Shown here: positions 37,862 to 46,594 of the stretch, piece after piece
Layout of the letters: the number at the start of each line of letters is the position of its first letter
Position numbering within the stretch: position 1 is the stretch's first letter
Origin: Bifidobacterium simiiventris
Lineage (GTDB): Bacteria; Actinomycetota; Actinomycetes; Actinomycetales; Bifidobacteriaceae
Direction of reading: 5' to 3'
DNA: 64,000 bases
Assembly: GCF_019331715.1 (NCBI RefSeq)
Contig: NZ_JAHBBG010000002.1
Location: 1-64,000 of the forward strand
Position numbers and translations under genes: made by a program
Notes under the pieces: generated by a model
Seen by the model: only the letters and a program-made list of their open reading frames with translations
The model's database searches: none
What the model was told of the DNA's origin: nothing

Positions 37862-39193
37862 TCACTTCACGCGCTTGACGGCGAGAATCAGCAGGCCGCC
37901 GATCACGCAGATGATCGTCTCGGTCGGGAAGATCCAGCGGTAGTCGTTGCCGGAGATCGTCAGGATCGCGCCGGCGATGGCCGGTCCGAAGATCTGGCCG
38001 AGCGTGTTCGCCATGTTGATGATGCCGAGGTCCTTCGCCGCGGTCTTCGGATCGGGCAGCACGGCCACGTTCAGCGCGCCGTCCACCGCGTTGTACGCGC
38101 CCATGCCGATGCCGGCCACCAGCGCGTACGCGTACATCGTCCACGGTTCGGCTGCGAAGAACGGGAAGAACGCGCCCACGCCGAGCATGATCGTCGTGAT
38201 CGCGACCGGCAGCTTGAGCCGGTGGAACCGGTCGGCCAAGGGCCCCGCGATCACGCAGAACACGATGCCAGTGACCATCAGGATCATCGACATGATCTTC
38301 AATGCCGCGTTCTGGCCGTCCGCATCGAGCTTCATGTAGTCGCTGAAGATGTACAGCTGGTAGCCGACGATCACGTACTGACCGGTCACCATGAGCATCT
38401 TGCCGACGAGCGCGAAGTAGTAGTCGCGGCAGTTCTTCGTCGGGAACATGAAGTTGCGTTTGATCGACTCGGCGTCGAACTTGGCGCGCGCGGCGTTCAG
38501 ATTGCTCGGCTCGCGCATGATGATCGGCGAGACGACGCCGCCCACGGCCGCGATGAGCGCGAAGATGAGCACGCCGGTCGAGATGGCCGCGTTGTCCTTG
38601 ATGAAGCTCGACGCGATGATGCCCGAGCCGTAATTGCCGATGGCCATGCCGATGCCCCAGCACGAGGAGATCGTGCCGCGCCAGCGCGGGGCGATGCGGT
38701 CGGAGATCTGGGCGATCATCGGGGCGGTCACGCAGTTGAGCGCCACGTTGTACAGCGTCCAGATCACGAGCAGTGTCGGCCACGAGCCGGCGAACGCGAA
38801 CCATACGAAGAACAGGCCGCACGCGATCGACGCGCACACGATCCACGGGGAGCGAGAGCCGAAGCGGGAACGCGTGATGTCGGACAGGGCGCCGGCGATG
38901 ATGTTGGAGATGGTCGCGGCGATCATGGCGACCAGCGAGAACAGCGGGATGAGCGCGACCTTCTGGCTGGGGGCGAGGATCTGCAACTTGGCGGGCAGCA
39001 GCGTTGCGGACACGCCGACGTAGGCGAGCATCCAGCAGGCCGGGCCGACGAGGAGCCCTGCACCGAGGCGGGTGGGCAGCGTGGGCTGCTGGTCGTTGGT
39101 GACGCCGTACGCGGGCTGGTGTTCGGCGATTTCCATGGATGTGGTTGCGTTATCAGATCCGTTGCCTGCAGACGGCACTGTTTGTTCTGACAT
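37862..39193 (-). CDS. Major facilitator superfamily transporter, probably sugar
   Basis: 443 residues with about 12 membrane segments. The loop-2/3 signature is ALSDITRSRFGSRSPWI and the second-half loop is GPLADRFHRLKLP, both typical of MFS/GPH-like transporters. A polar N-terminal tail of about 40 residues is cytoplasmic. It resembles bifidobacterial sugar permeases. A palindrome, ATGTTTGCGTAAACAT, lies about 60 bp upstream and looks like a LacI-type operator, which suggests carbohydrate control. The substrate is unknown. Confidence 0.85.
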   Translation of the reverse strand: MSEQTVPSAGNGSDNATTSMEIAEHQPAYGVTNDQQPTLPTRLGAGLLVGPACWMLAYVGVSATLLPAKLQILAPSQKVALIPLFSLVAMIAATISNIIAGALSDITRSRFGSRSPWIVCASIACGLFFVWFAFAGSWPTLLVIWTLYNVALNCVTAPMIAQISDRIAPRWRGTISSCWGIGMAIGNYGSGIIASSFIKDNAAISTGVLIFALIAAVGGVVSPIIMREPSNLNAARAKFDAESIKRNFMFPTKNCRDYYFALVGKMLMVTGQYVIVGYQLYIFSDYMKLDADGQNAALKIMSMILMVTGIVFCVIAGPLADRFHRLKLPVAITTIMLGVGAFFPFFAAEPWTMYAYALVAGIGMGAYNAVDGALNVAVLPDPKTAAKDLGIINMANTLGQIFGPAIAGAILTISGNDYRWIFPTETIICVIGGLLILAVKRVK

Positions 39194-39250
39194 GCGATAT
39201 TCTTCCTCTATTTGTCAGGCTTGTAGAAGGTCTGACTCCGTTTATTGATG

Positions 39251-39266
39251 ATGTTTGCGTAAACAT
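39251..39266. promoter_or_regulatory. Candidate LacI-type operator upstream of the MFS gene
   Basis: ATGTTTGCGTAAACAT has perfect 6-bp arms around GCGT, in an AT-rich patch upstream of the reverse-strand transporter start. Confidence 0.5.
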
Positions 39267-39477
39267 TTGCGTGATATATCATACGACATGCTGTGACATT
39301 GTGTGCACAAAAGTTACGAAATGTTGAACTTGCGACGGCAGATGTGGTGATGGACGCAGCCGTGGTTGCGGTGGCGGATACGGTAATGGCAGCAACGATG
39401 GGTGCAGTGATGACGGTGACGATGAGTGCGGTGGCGGGTGCGATGACGACGAAGACGCGATCCTGCGACCGTCAACC

Positions 39478-39587
39478 GTCATCATGTTCGAGTGATGATG
39501 AGAGCGGCTCGAACATAGTGATGATTCGGGTGGCTGAACCGTCACTATGTTCGAGCGGTGTCCGTAAAGACTCGAACATAGTGACGG
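39478..39587. repeat. Two tandem hairpins with CTCGAACATAGTGA arms
   Basis: The second is perfect: 39539-39555 pairs with 39571-39587 (17 bp, 15-nt loop). The first (39478-39533) uses a diverged form of the same arms (CATCATGTTCGAG with CTCGAACATAGTGATG). Four related half-sites in 110 bp suggest a repeat family or a regulator array. Confidence 0.8.
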
Positions 39588-39852
39588 TTACGGTGGCAGT
39601 CCCTTGGCCGCAATCCGACAAAGCGGGGAGACGTGCGGGGTTTACCGCCTTCCTCTGTTAGATAAATCACGCCGGCCCAGCTCCCCAGACGGCTGCTTGG
39701 GCGGGGCTTCAGACTACAGTATGAAAGCTGAGAGGCCGGGCAACGCATGAATCGGATGCGCCACGGGATGGCACGCATCCGCGACGGACGAACCGCGAAA
39801 CAGCGAGCAGACCCATGATTTCATGCCCCGGAAGCAGCTTAAAGAGGTTTAC

Positions 39853-42800
39853 ATGGTGAACGAAGCACATACCGCGGCGGACCGCCACGATACGAAGCCG
39901 TTGCGCGTGGGACTCGACATCGGTTCCACCACGGTCAAGGCCGTGGTGCTCGATCAATCCGACTCACTGTCCGACACCATCTTCTCCGACTATCGCCGTC
40001 ACCATGCCAACGTGCGAGCCACCGTCGCGGGACTGCTCGTCGACATCCACAAGGAACTCGAAACCCGAGGCCGCGGCGACGAGCCGATCCGTCTGGCCAT
40101 CACCGGCTCCGGCGGCCTCGCGCTCGCCGACAGCATGCACGTGCCATTCGTGCAGGAGGTCATCGCCGAAACCGAGGCGATCGACAAGGAATACCCGGCC
40201 GCGGACGTCATCATCGAACTCGGCGGCGAAGACGCGAAGATCACGTACCTGAAGCCCACGCCCGAACAGCGCATGAACGGTTCGTGCGCGGGCGGCACCG
40301 GCGCGTTCATCGACCAGATGGCCACACTGCTTGACACCGACGCCTCAGGTCTCAACGAAATGGCAAAAAGCTACGAGAACCTGTATCCGATCGCGTCGCG
40401 CTGCGGTGTGTTCGCCAAAACCGACTTGCAGCCGCTCATCAACGACGGTGCCGCCAAGCCGGATCTCGCCGCGTCGATCTTCACGGCCGTCGCCACACAG
40501 ACCATCGCCGGCCTCGCCTCCGGCCGCCCGATCCACGGCACCGTCATCTTCCTCGGCGGCCCGCTGTTCTTTATGAGCGAGCTGCGCGCCGCGTTCCAGC
40601 GCGCGCTCGACGGCAAGGTCGACGAGTTCATCGTGCCGACCAACGCCCACCTGTACGTCGCGTACGGCGCGGCATTGCAGGCCGACATGGACACCGACGA
40701 CGAAGGACACCATTTCGAGGCGCGCACCTGCGACGACATCTTGCACCGTCTCGACGAGCTGAAGAACCTGCCGTCCAACACGCCCACCATGCCGCCGCTG
40801 TTCCCGACCGAGGCCGACCGCGAGGCGTTCAACGAGCGCCACCACCGCGAGCACATCCACATCGGCACACTCGACGGCGCGCACGGCCCGCACTTCCTCG
40901 GCATCGACGCGGGTTCGACCACCATCAAGGCGACCCTCGTCAACGACGACCGCGAGATCGTCTGGTCGAGCTATGCGAACAACGAGGGCAGCCCGCTGAC
41001 CGCCGCGATCAACATCGTCAAGAAGATCCAGTCCCAGCTGCCTCAAGGCGCGTGGATCGCGCGATCCTGCGCGACCGGATACGGCGAGGGCCTGATCACC
41101 ACCGGCCTGCACCTGGACGAGGGCGTGGTCGAGACGATGGCACACTACCGCGGCGCCGAAATGGTCAGCCCCGGCGTCACCGCCGTGATCGACATCGGCG
41201 GCCAGGACATGAAATACCTCGCCATCACCGACGGCGTGATCGATTCGATCGCCGTCAACGAGGCATGCTCGTCCGGTTGCGGTTCGTTCCTGCAGACGTT
41301 CGCCATGTCGATGGGCCTGACCATTCAGGAGTTCACGCAGAAGGCGCTCGCCTCGACCCATCCGGTCGACCTCGGCTCGCGCTGCACCGTGTTCATGAAC
41401 TCGTCCGTCAAGCAGGCGCAGAAGGAAGGCGCCTCGATCGAGGACATCGCCGCCGGCCTGTGCTATTCGGTCGTGCGCAACGCACTGTACAAGGTCATCA
41501 AACTGCGCGATTCCGGCGAACTCGGCGACACCGTCGTCGTGCAGGGCGGCACGTTCCTGAACGACGCCGTGCTGCGCGCGTTCGAGCTGCTCACCGAACG
41601 TCAGGTGACCCGACCGAACATCGCCGGCCTGATGGGCGCGTACGGTGCGGCGCTCACCGCGCGCATGCACTACGAGGATATTGCCGACGACGATCACGAG
41701 CATGTACTCGCGGACGGATCGTCGGCCGAATCGAACGACGCGGCCGCCGCGAACGGCACCGGTACGGTCGCCGCCGACGGTGAGGCCAAGTCGGCCGACA
41801 TGGCCGGCGTCGACGTGACCAATGCGGCCGACATTGCCGCCGGACACGAGCACGAGGTCGTCGTCGACGGCGTGCACCACACCGCATCGTCGATCCTGAC
41901 CGGGGAAGCCCTCGACAACATGTCGATGACCACCGAACGCGACGTGTGCAAGCTGTGTCAGAACCACTGCAAGCTCACCATCACCACGTTCTCCGACGGC
42001 TCTCGCTTCGTGACCGGCAACCGCTGCGAACGCGGCGGCGACGCGAAGAAGCGGCGCTCCGACCGTCCGAACCTGTACGACTACAAGTACAAGCGCTGCT
42101 TCGCCTACCGCCGCCTGACCGACAAAAAGGCCACCCGCGGCGAGATCGGCATCCCGCGCGCGCTCAACATGTACGAGAACTACCCGTTCTGGTTCACGCT
42201 GCTCACCTCGCTCGGTTTCAAGGTCATGATCTCCGGCCGCAGCTCGCACGAACTGTTCGAGACCGGCATCGAATCGATCGCATCCGAGAACATCTGCTAC
42301 CCGGCCAAGCTCGTGCACGGACACATCAAGTGGCTGCTCAACAAGGGCATCAAGACGATCTTCTACCCGTGCGTAAGCTACGAGGACAACCTCGTGCCCA
42401 ACACCGACAACCACTACAACTGCCCGGTCGTGGCGAACTATCCGCTCGTCGTCGGCGCGAACATGCCCGAACTGCGCGCCGAGGGCGTGCGCTACATGCA
42501 CCCGTACTTCAACCTCGCCAACCACGAGCTCATGGTCGACCGTATCGTCGAGGAGTTCGCGTGGGCGAACGTGACGCGCGAGGAGGCCGAAACGGCCGTC
42601 AAGGCCGCGTACGCCGAGGACAAGGTGTTCAAGAACGACGTGCAGCAGGAAGGCCTGAAGGCGCTCGCGTACATGAAGGAGCACGGCTGCCGCGGCATCG
42701 TGCTTGCCGGCCGCCCGTACCACGTCGACCCGGAGATCAACCACGGCATCCCCGAGACGATCTGCTCGCTCGGCATGGTCGTGCTCTCGGAAGACTCGAT

Positions 42801-45000
42801 CTGCGAACTGCAGCCGGGCGAAAAGCTCGATTTGACCGAGTTCCTGGCCGCCGGCGAGGAGGACCCACGCAAGAAGAACGCGAACGGGTTCCGTCACGTC
42901 GGTGACCGCAAGGTGAGCGTCAACCGCATGCCGCTGCGCGTGACCAACCAGTGGGCGTACCATTCGCGGCTGTATGCGGCGGCGCATTTCGTTGCCTCGT
43001 ATCCGGGACTCGAACTCGTGCAGCTCAACTCGTTCGGCTGCGGCCTCGACGCGATCACCACCGATCAGGTGTCGGAGATCCTCGCCGACAAGGCCGACGT
43101 GTACACGCTGCTCAAGATCGACGAGGTGTCGAACCTGGGTGCGGCGAAGATCCGTCTGCGCTCGCTCAAGGCCGCGGTCGAGGAGCGCGAACGCAACAAG
43201 GCGAAGGCGATTGCGGCCGTGTCCGCGGCGGCCAGTGCCGGTTCGCTCGGCGCGCAATCCGTCAGCAAGCATGATCAGGCGGTCTCCGCCGCGCCGTCCG
43301 CAGCCGACATCGAGGCTCGCAAGGCCGCCCAGGCCAAGGCGCAGGCCGATCTGGCCGCCGCGGAAACGCAGCTTCAGGCGGCGAAGGAACAGCTCGCCGC
43401 TGCGCAGGCAGCAGTCAAGGCCGCCGAAGCCAAGCGTGCGGCCGCCGGTGACGCTGCGGCTGCGGCCGCAGCACCAAAGTCGACCGGATTCCGCAAGACC
43501 GGTTCGGCCGCGCCGACCCCGGGCCGTCAGGTTTTGCTCGATACGACGATGGCCGCCAATCCGAAGCTCACCGAATCGGTGCGTCGCGCCTCGCGACTCG
43601 CCGCGCAGCGCGACATCGAGGCCGCCGCCTCACAGACTGGCACCGGCACATCGGCCGAAAAGCAGTCCAAGTCCGGCCACAACAACGCGACCATGTCGCG
43701 CTACGCGCACCGCCAGAAGTTCCTCAAGGACATGAAGAAGGACTACACGATCGTCGCCCCGCAGATGAGTCCGATCCACATGTCCCTGGTCGAGGCGGTC
43801 ATCCGCTCCGGCGGCTACAAGTTCGATATCCTCAAGCACGCCAGCCGCGAGGACGTCGAAACCGGCCTCAAATACGTGAACAACGACGCCTGCTATCCGG
43901 CCATCATGGTCATCGGCCAGCTCATCGACGCGATCATCCAAGGCAAGTATGATCCCGACCACGTCGCGCTCGCGATCACGCAGACCGGCGGCATGTGCCG
44001 TGCAACCAACTACTTCGGCCTGATCCGCAAGGCCCTGATCGACGCGGGCTACCCGCAGATCCCGGTCATCGCGATCTCTACGCAAGGCCTGGAGGACAAC
44101 CCGGGCTTCAAGGCCACGCCGGCGCTGCTGCATCGCGCGATCAAGGCGCTGATCCTCGGCGACCTACTCATGAAGTGCCTGTACCGCGTGCGTCCGTACG
44201 AGGTCGAGCCGGGCTCGGCAAACAAGCTGTACGAGCAGTGGGACACGATCGTGCGCGAGACGCTCGAACATCACGGCTTCTCGAAGACCGCGGCCAAGAC
44301 CCCGTGGCTGGGGAAGGCGTACTTGCCGTACGGCACGCTCGCGGCCGAGATCGTCAAGTCGTTTGATGCGTTGCCGCTTAAGGACATCCCGCGCAAGGTG
44401 CGCGTCGGCGTCGTCGGCGAGATCCTCGTCAAATACCAGCCGGATGCGAACAACCATGTGGTCGACGTGATCGAATCGCAGGACTGCGAGGCCGTGGTGC
44501 CCGGCATCATGGAGTTCATGACGACCCGTCCGTACATCACCGACTGGAACGAACGCAACCTCGGCATGGGCGGCAATCAGCAGCTGTACGCGCTCATGCG
44601 CTGGGGCCTCGACCGGTACAACGCGCCGATCCGCAAGGCCATCGCGCTCGCGAACGGCAAGTTCAAGCAGGACGATCCGATGCCCGAGCTCGTCAAGAAG
44701 GCAGCCGAGGTCACGTCGATCGGCGTGCAGGCCGGCGAAGGCTGGCTGCTGACCGCGGAGATCCTTGAGCTGATCGAACAGGGATGCCCGAACGTGATCT
44801 GCGCGCAGCCGTTCGCATGCCTGCCCAACCACGTGACCGGCCGCGGCATGTTCGGCAAGATCCGCCGCCTGCACCCGGAGGCCAACATCGTCTCCATCGA
44901 CTACGATCCGGGCGCGAGCGAGGCGAACCAGCTCAACCGCATCAAGCTCATGATCGCGGCGGCCAAGAAAGCTCACGACAAGTTGATTGCGGCGGATTAG
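39853..45000 (+). CDS. Giant acyl-CoA dehydratase activase-like fusion (two BadF/HgdC ATPase domains, DUF2229, HgdB-like C-terminus)
   Basis: 1715 residues from ATG 39853, behind AAAGAGG. Two ASKHA ATPase domains (from about 17 and 347) each carry the nucleotide loop (GLDIGSTTVK, GIDAGSTTIK) and the two [4Fe-4S] cysteines of HgdC: NGSCAGGTG with SRCGVF, and NEACSSGCG with SRCTVF. Then come a Cys cluster (CKLCQNHCK..NRCERG, about 700), a DUF2229-like part, an Ala-rich coiled coil (about 1115-1215) and an HgdB-like domain (about 1296-1690). In relatives, activase and dehydratase are separate proteins. The cofactor chemistry is oxygen-sensitive. The substrate is unknown; radical acyl-CoA dehydration or another ATP-driven low-potential reduction is plausible. 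Confidence 0.85.
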   Translation: MVNEAHTAADRHDTKPLRVGLDIGSTTVKAVVLDQSDSLSDTIFSDYRRHHANVRATVAGLLVDIHKELETRGRGDEPIRLAITGSGGLALADSMHVPFVQEVIAETEAIDKEYPAADVIIELGGEDAKITYLKPTPEQRMNGSCAGGTGAFIDQMATLLDTDASGLNEMAKSYENLYPIASRCGVFAKTDLQPLINDGAAKPDLAASIFTAVATQTIAGLASGRPIHGTVIFLGGPLFFMSELRAAFQRALDGKVDEFIVPTNAHLYVAYGAALQADMDTDDEGHHFEARTCDDILHRLDELKNLPSNTPTMPPLFPTEADREAFNERHHREHIHIGTLDGAHGPHFLGIDAGSTTIKATLVNDDREIVWSSYANNEGSPLTAAINIVKKIQSQLPQGAWIARSCATGYGEGLITTGLHLDEGVVETMAHYRGAEMVSPGVTAVIDIGGQDMKYLAITDGVIDSIAVNEACSSGCGSFLQTFAMSMGLTIQEFTQKALASTHPVDLGSRCTVFMNSSVKQAQKEGASIEDIAAGLCYSVVRNALYKVIKLRDSGELGDTVVVQGGTFLNDAVLRAFELLTERQVTRPNIAGLMGAYGAALTARMHYEDIADDDHEHVLADGSSAESNDAAAANGTGTVAADGEAKSADMAGVDVTNAADIAAGHEHEVVVDGVHHTASSILTGEALDNMSMTTERDVCKLCQNHCKLTITTFSDGSRFVTGNRCERGGDAKKRRSDRPNLYDYKYKRCFAYRRLTDKKATRGEIGIPRALNMYENYPFWFTLLTSLGFKVMISGRSSHELFETGIESIASENICYPAKLVHGHIKWLLNKGIKTIFYPCVSYEDNLVPNTDNHYNCPVVANYPLVVGANMPELRAEGVRYMHPYFNLANHELMVDRIVEEFAWANVTREEAETAVKAAYAEDKVFKNDVQQEGLKALAYMKEHGCRGIVLAGRPYHVDPEINHGIPETICSLGMVVLSEDSICELQPGEKLDLTEFLAAGEEDPRKKNANGFRHVGDRKVSVNRMPLRVTNQWAYHSRLYAAAHFVASYPGLELVQLNSFGCGLDAITTDQVSEILADKADVYTLLKIDEVSNLGAAKIRLRSLKAAVEERERNKAKAIAAVSAAASAGSLGAQSVSKHDQAVSAAPSAADIEARKAAQAKAQADLAAAETQLQAAKEQLAAAQAAVKAAEAKRAAAGDAAAAAAAPKSTGFRKTGSAAPTPGRQVLLDTTMAANPKLTESVRRASRLAAQRDIEAAASQTGTGTSAEKQSKSGHNNATMSRYAHRQKFLKDMKKDYTIVAPQMSPIHMSLVEAVIRSGGYKFDILKHASREDVETGLKYVNNDACYPAIMVIGQLIDAIIQGKYDPDHVALAITQTGGMCRATNYFGLIRKALIDAGYPQIPVIAISTQGLEDNPGFKATPALLHRAIKALILGDLLMKCLYRVRPYEVEPGSANKLYEQWDTIVRETLEHHGFSKTAAKTPWLGKAYLPYGTLAAEIVKSFDALPLKDIPRKVRVGVVGEILVKYQPDANNHVVDVIESQDCEAVVPGIMEFMTTRPYITDWNERNLGMGGNQQLYALMRWGLDRYNAPIRKAIALANGKFKQDDPMPELVKKAAEVTSIGVQAGEGWLLTAEILELIEQGCPNVICAQPFACLPNHVTGRGMFGKIRRLHPEANIVSIDYDPGASEANQLNRIKLMIAAAKKAHDKLIAAD

Positions 45001-45141
45001 TCTGTGATTGGGTGGCTTGGCCGCCGCCTTCGCGGGTTGCCTGTATTGCAACCCGCTCACTTCGCCTACGGACAGTGCACTGCACTGTCCGCTTAACGGC
45101 TCAGCCAAGAAAGCTCACGACAAGTTGATTGCGGCGGATTG
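44962..45141. repeat. Gene-end-duplicating repeat element, copy B
   Basis: The last 12 codons of the activase fusion (44962-44998, 37 identical bp) recur at 45104-45140. The stop is TAG in the first copy and TGA in the second. The insert holds a hairpin GCGGGTTGC..GCAACCCGC and the shared 41-bp core (45062-45102) with GGACAGTGCA-C-TGCACTGTCC. Confidence 0.92.
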
Positions 45142-45224
45142 ATTGGCGGCCGGGTAGTCCGTTATCGGTTTTTCGTATAGCCGGACGGCCGCGTCGCGGC
45201 ATATTCGTCGGCTAAGCTGGGCGC

Positions 45225-46496
45225 ATGAGTACACCGCGCATCAGTTATGCCCATTTGCTGGCCAAACCGAATCCGAAGCATGTCCAAAGCCTGCTCGACT
45301 TCTTCGAGCATGGCCGGTCCAAACGCGGAACCGGCGGCTTCGGCGTGGAGATCGAACACTTGCCGGTGCACAACAGCGACGACACCGCCGTGAGCTACTA
45401 CGAGCCGAACGGCATCGAGACCCTGCTCAAGCGCATCGCCCCGTACTACGACGAAACCAAGGAATACTGGGAGAACGGCCATTTGGTCGGCTTGGGCCGC
45501 GAAGGCATCGCCGTTTCGCTCGAACCGGGCGGGCAGGTCGAATGCTCGCTCGGCATCCTCAAGAAACCCGAGGACCTCAACACGCTGTACCGCTCGTTCC
45601 GCCGCGACGTCGACCCGGTGCTCGACGAACTGGGCTTCCGTCTCGTCAACTACGGCTACCAGCCGAAATCGAGCTATGCGGACGTGAAGGTCAACCCGAA
45701 GGACCGCTACGACGCGATGACCGCGTACCTGGGCCGCGTCGGCCAGTTCGGCCCGTGCATGATGCGCTGCTCCGCGTCCACGCAGGTGAGTATCGATTAC
45801 GTGGATGAGCAGGATGCGATCGAAAAGCTGCGGCTCGGTACCGTGGTCGGTCCGATCCTCGCATGGTACTTCCGCAACACGCCGTACTTCGAAGGCGAGC
45901 CGAACCCATGGCCGCTGCTGCGCCAGCGTATGTGGGATTTCCTCGACTTCCAGCGCACGAACGTGATCCCCGGGCTGTTCGATCCGCGCTTCGGCTGGGA
46001 GGACTACGCGGTGGACGTACTGTCGACGCCGCTGATGTTCGCCGATCTGACGCATACGCCGGAGGCCGAGGGGCTCAGCGGCAAGGAACTGCATCACCCG
46101 GCGTTCTACGAGAACGCGGGGGAGGTGTACCCCGATCGTCCGCTCAACCCGTACGAGATCAACCACATCATCTCCACGCACTTCAACGACGTGCGCCTCA
46201 AGAACTTCATCGAACTGCGCCACTGGGATTCGCTGCCGCTGGCCCGTGCCGAACGGCTCACCGAAATCGTCGCGTCGTTGTTCTACGTGCCGGAGAACCG
46301 CGAACGGCTGGTCAGCTACTTCGATGGCATCCGCGAAGAGGACGTGTTCGAGGCGAAGACGAACCTGCAGGCGCACGGCCGCAATGCCGCGCCATACGGC
46401 CAGCCGCTCGAGTTCTGGAAGGAATTCCTCGGTCTCGAAGGCGTGCTGGCGGATGAGCCTGGCGATCCGAAGCACCCTGACGTGTTCCAGGAGTAA
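45225..46496 (+). CDS. Glutamate-cysteine ligase, GCS2 family
   Basis: 423 residues. GVEIEHLP near the N-terminus, SLEPGGQVECS, SASTQVSIDY and FIELRHWDSLP are the GCS2-type motifs (metal and ATP binding and the Glu/Cys site). The family joins Glu to Cys through the gamma-carboxyl. No gshB follows, so the product may be gamma-Glu-Cys, or the enzyme may use another amine. It belongs to the same carboxylate-amine ligase superfamily as the Dop and PafA genes nearby. No strong ribosome-binding site is seen. Confidence 0.8.
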   Translation: MSTPRISYAHLLAKPNPKHVQSLLDFFEHGRSKRGTGGFGVEIEHLPVHNSDDTAVSYYEPNGIETLLKRIAPYYDETKEYWENGHLVGLGREGIAVSLEPGGQVECSLGILKKPEDLNTLYRSFRRDVDPVLDELGFRLVNYGYQPKSSYADVKVNPKDRYDAMTAYLGRVGQFGPCMMRCSASTQVSIDYVDEQDAIEKLRLGTVVGPILAWYFRNTPYFEGEPNPWPLLRQRMWDFLDFQRTNVIPGLFDPRFGWEDYAVDVLSTPLMFADLTHTPEAEGLSGKELHHPAFYENAGEVYPDRPLNPYEINHIISTHFNDVRLKNFIELRHWDSLPLARAERLTEIVASLFYVPENRERLVSYFDGIREEDVFEAKTNLQAHGRNAAPYGQPLEFWKEFLGLEGVLADEPGDPKHPDVFQE

Positions 46497-46594
46497 TCCC
46501 CGGCAGACTCATGCCGGCGGTTCCCGCCCGTCCGCGCATTGGTTGGCCGGCCCGAATAGGATGCAAGAAAACAGGTGCATCGAAAGGGTCGACC

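Larger units (their letters stand above)
39194..39852. other. Intergenic region, 659 bp, with G/T-rich simple sequence and hairpins
   Basis: Holds the MFS operator candidate, a low-complexity run rich in GATG/GGTGGCG (39340-39470) and two hairpins (39478-39587). A 122-codon frame (39293-39661) and a reverse frame exist, but both give repetitive peptides and lack good ribosome-binding sites, so I consider the region non-coding. The last 200 bp up to 39852 are ordinary, with AAAGAGG before the next gene. Confidence 0.55.

Noticed and set aside
39293-39661. A 122-codon frame in the long gap
   Set aside because: The peptide is low-complexity, has no ribosome-binding site and runs through the hairpins.
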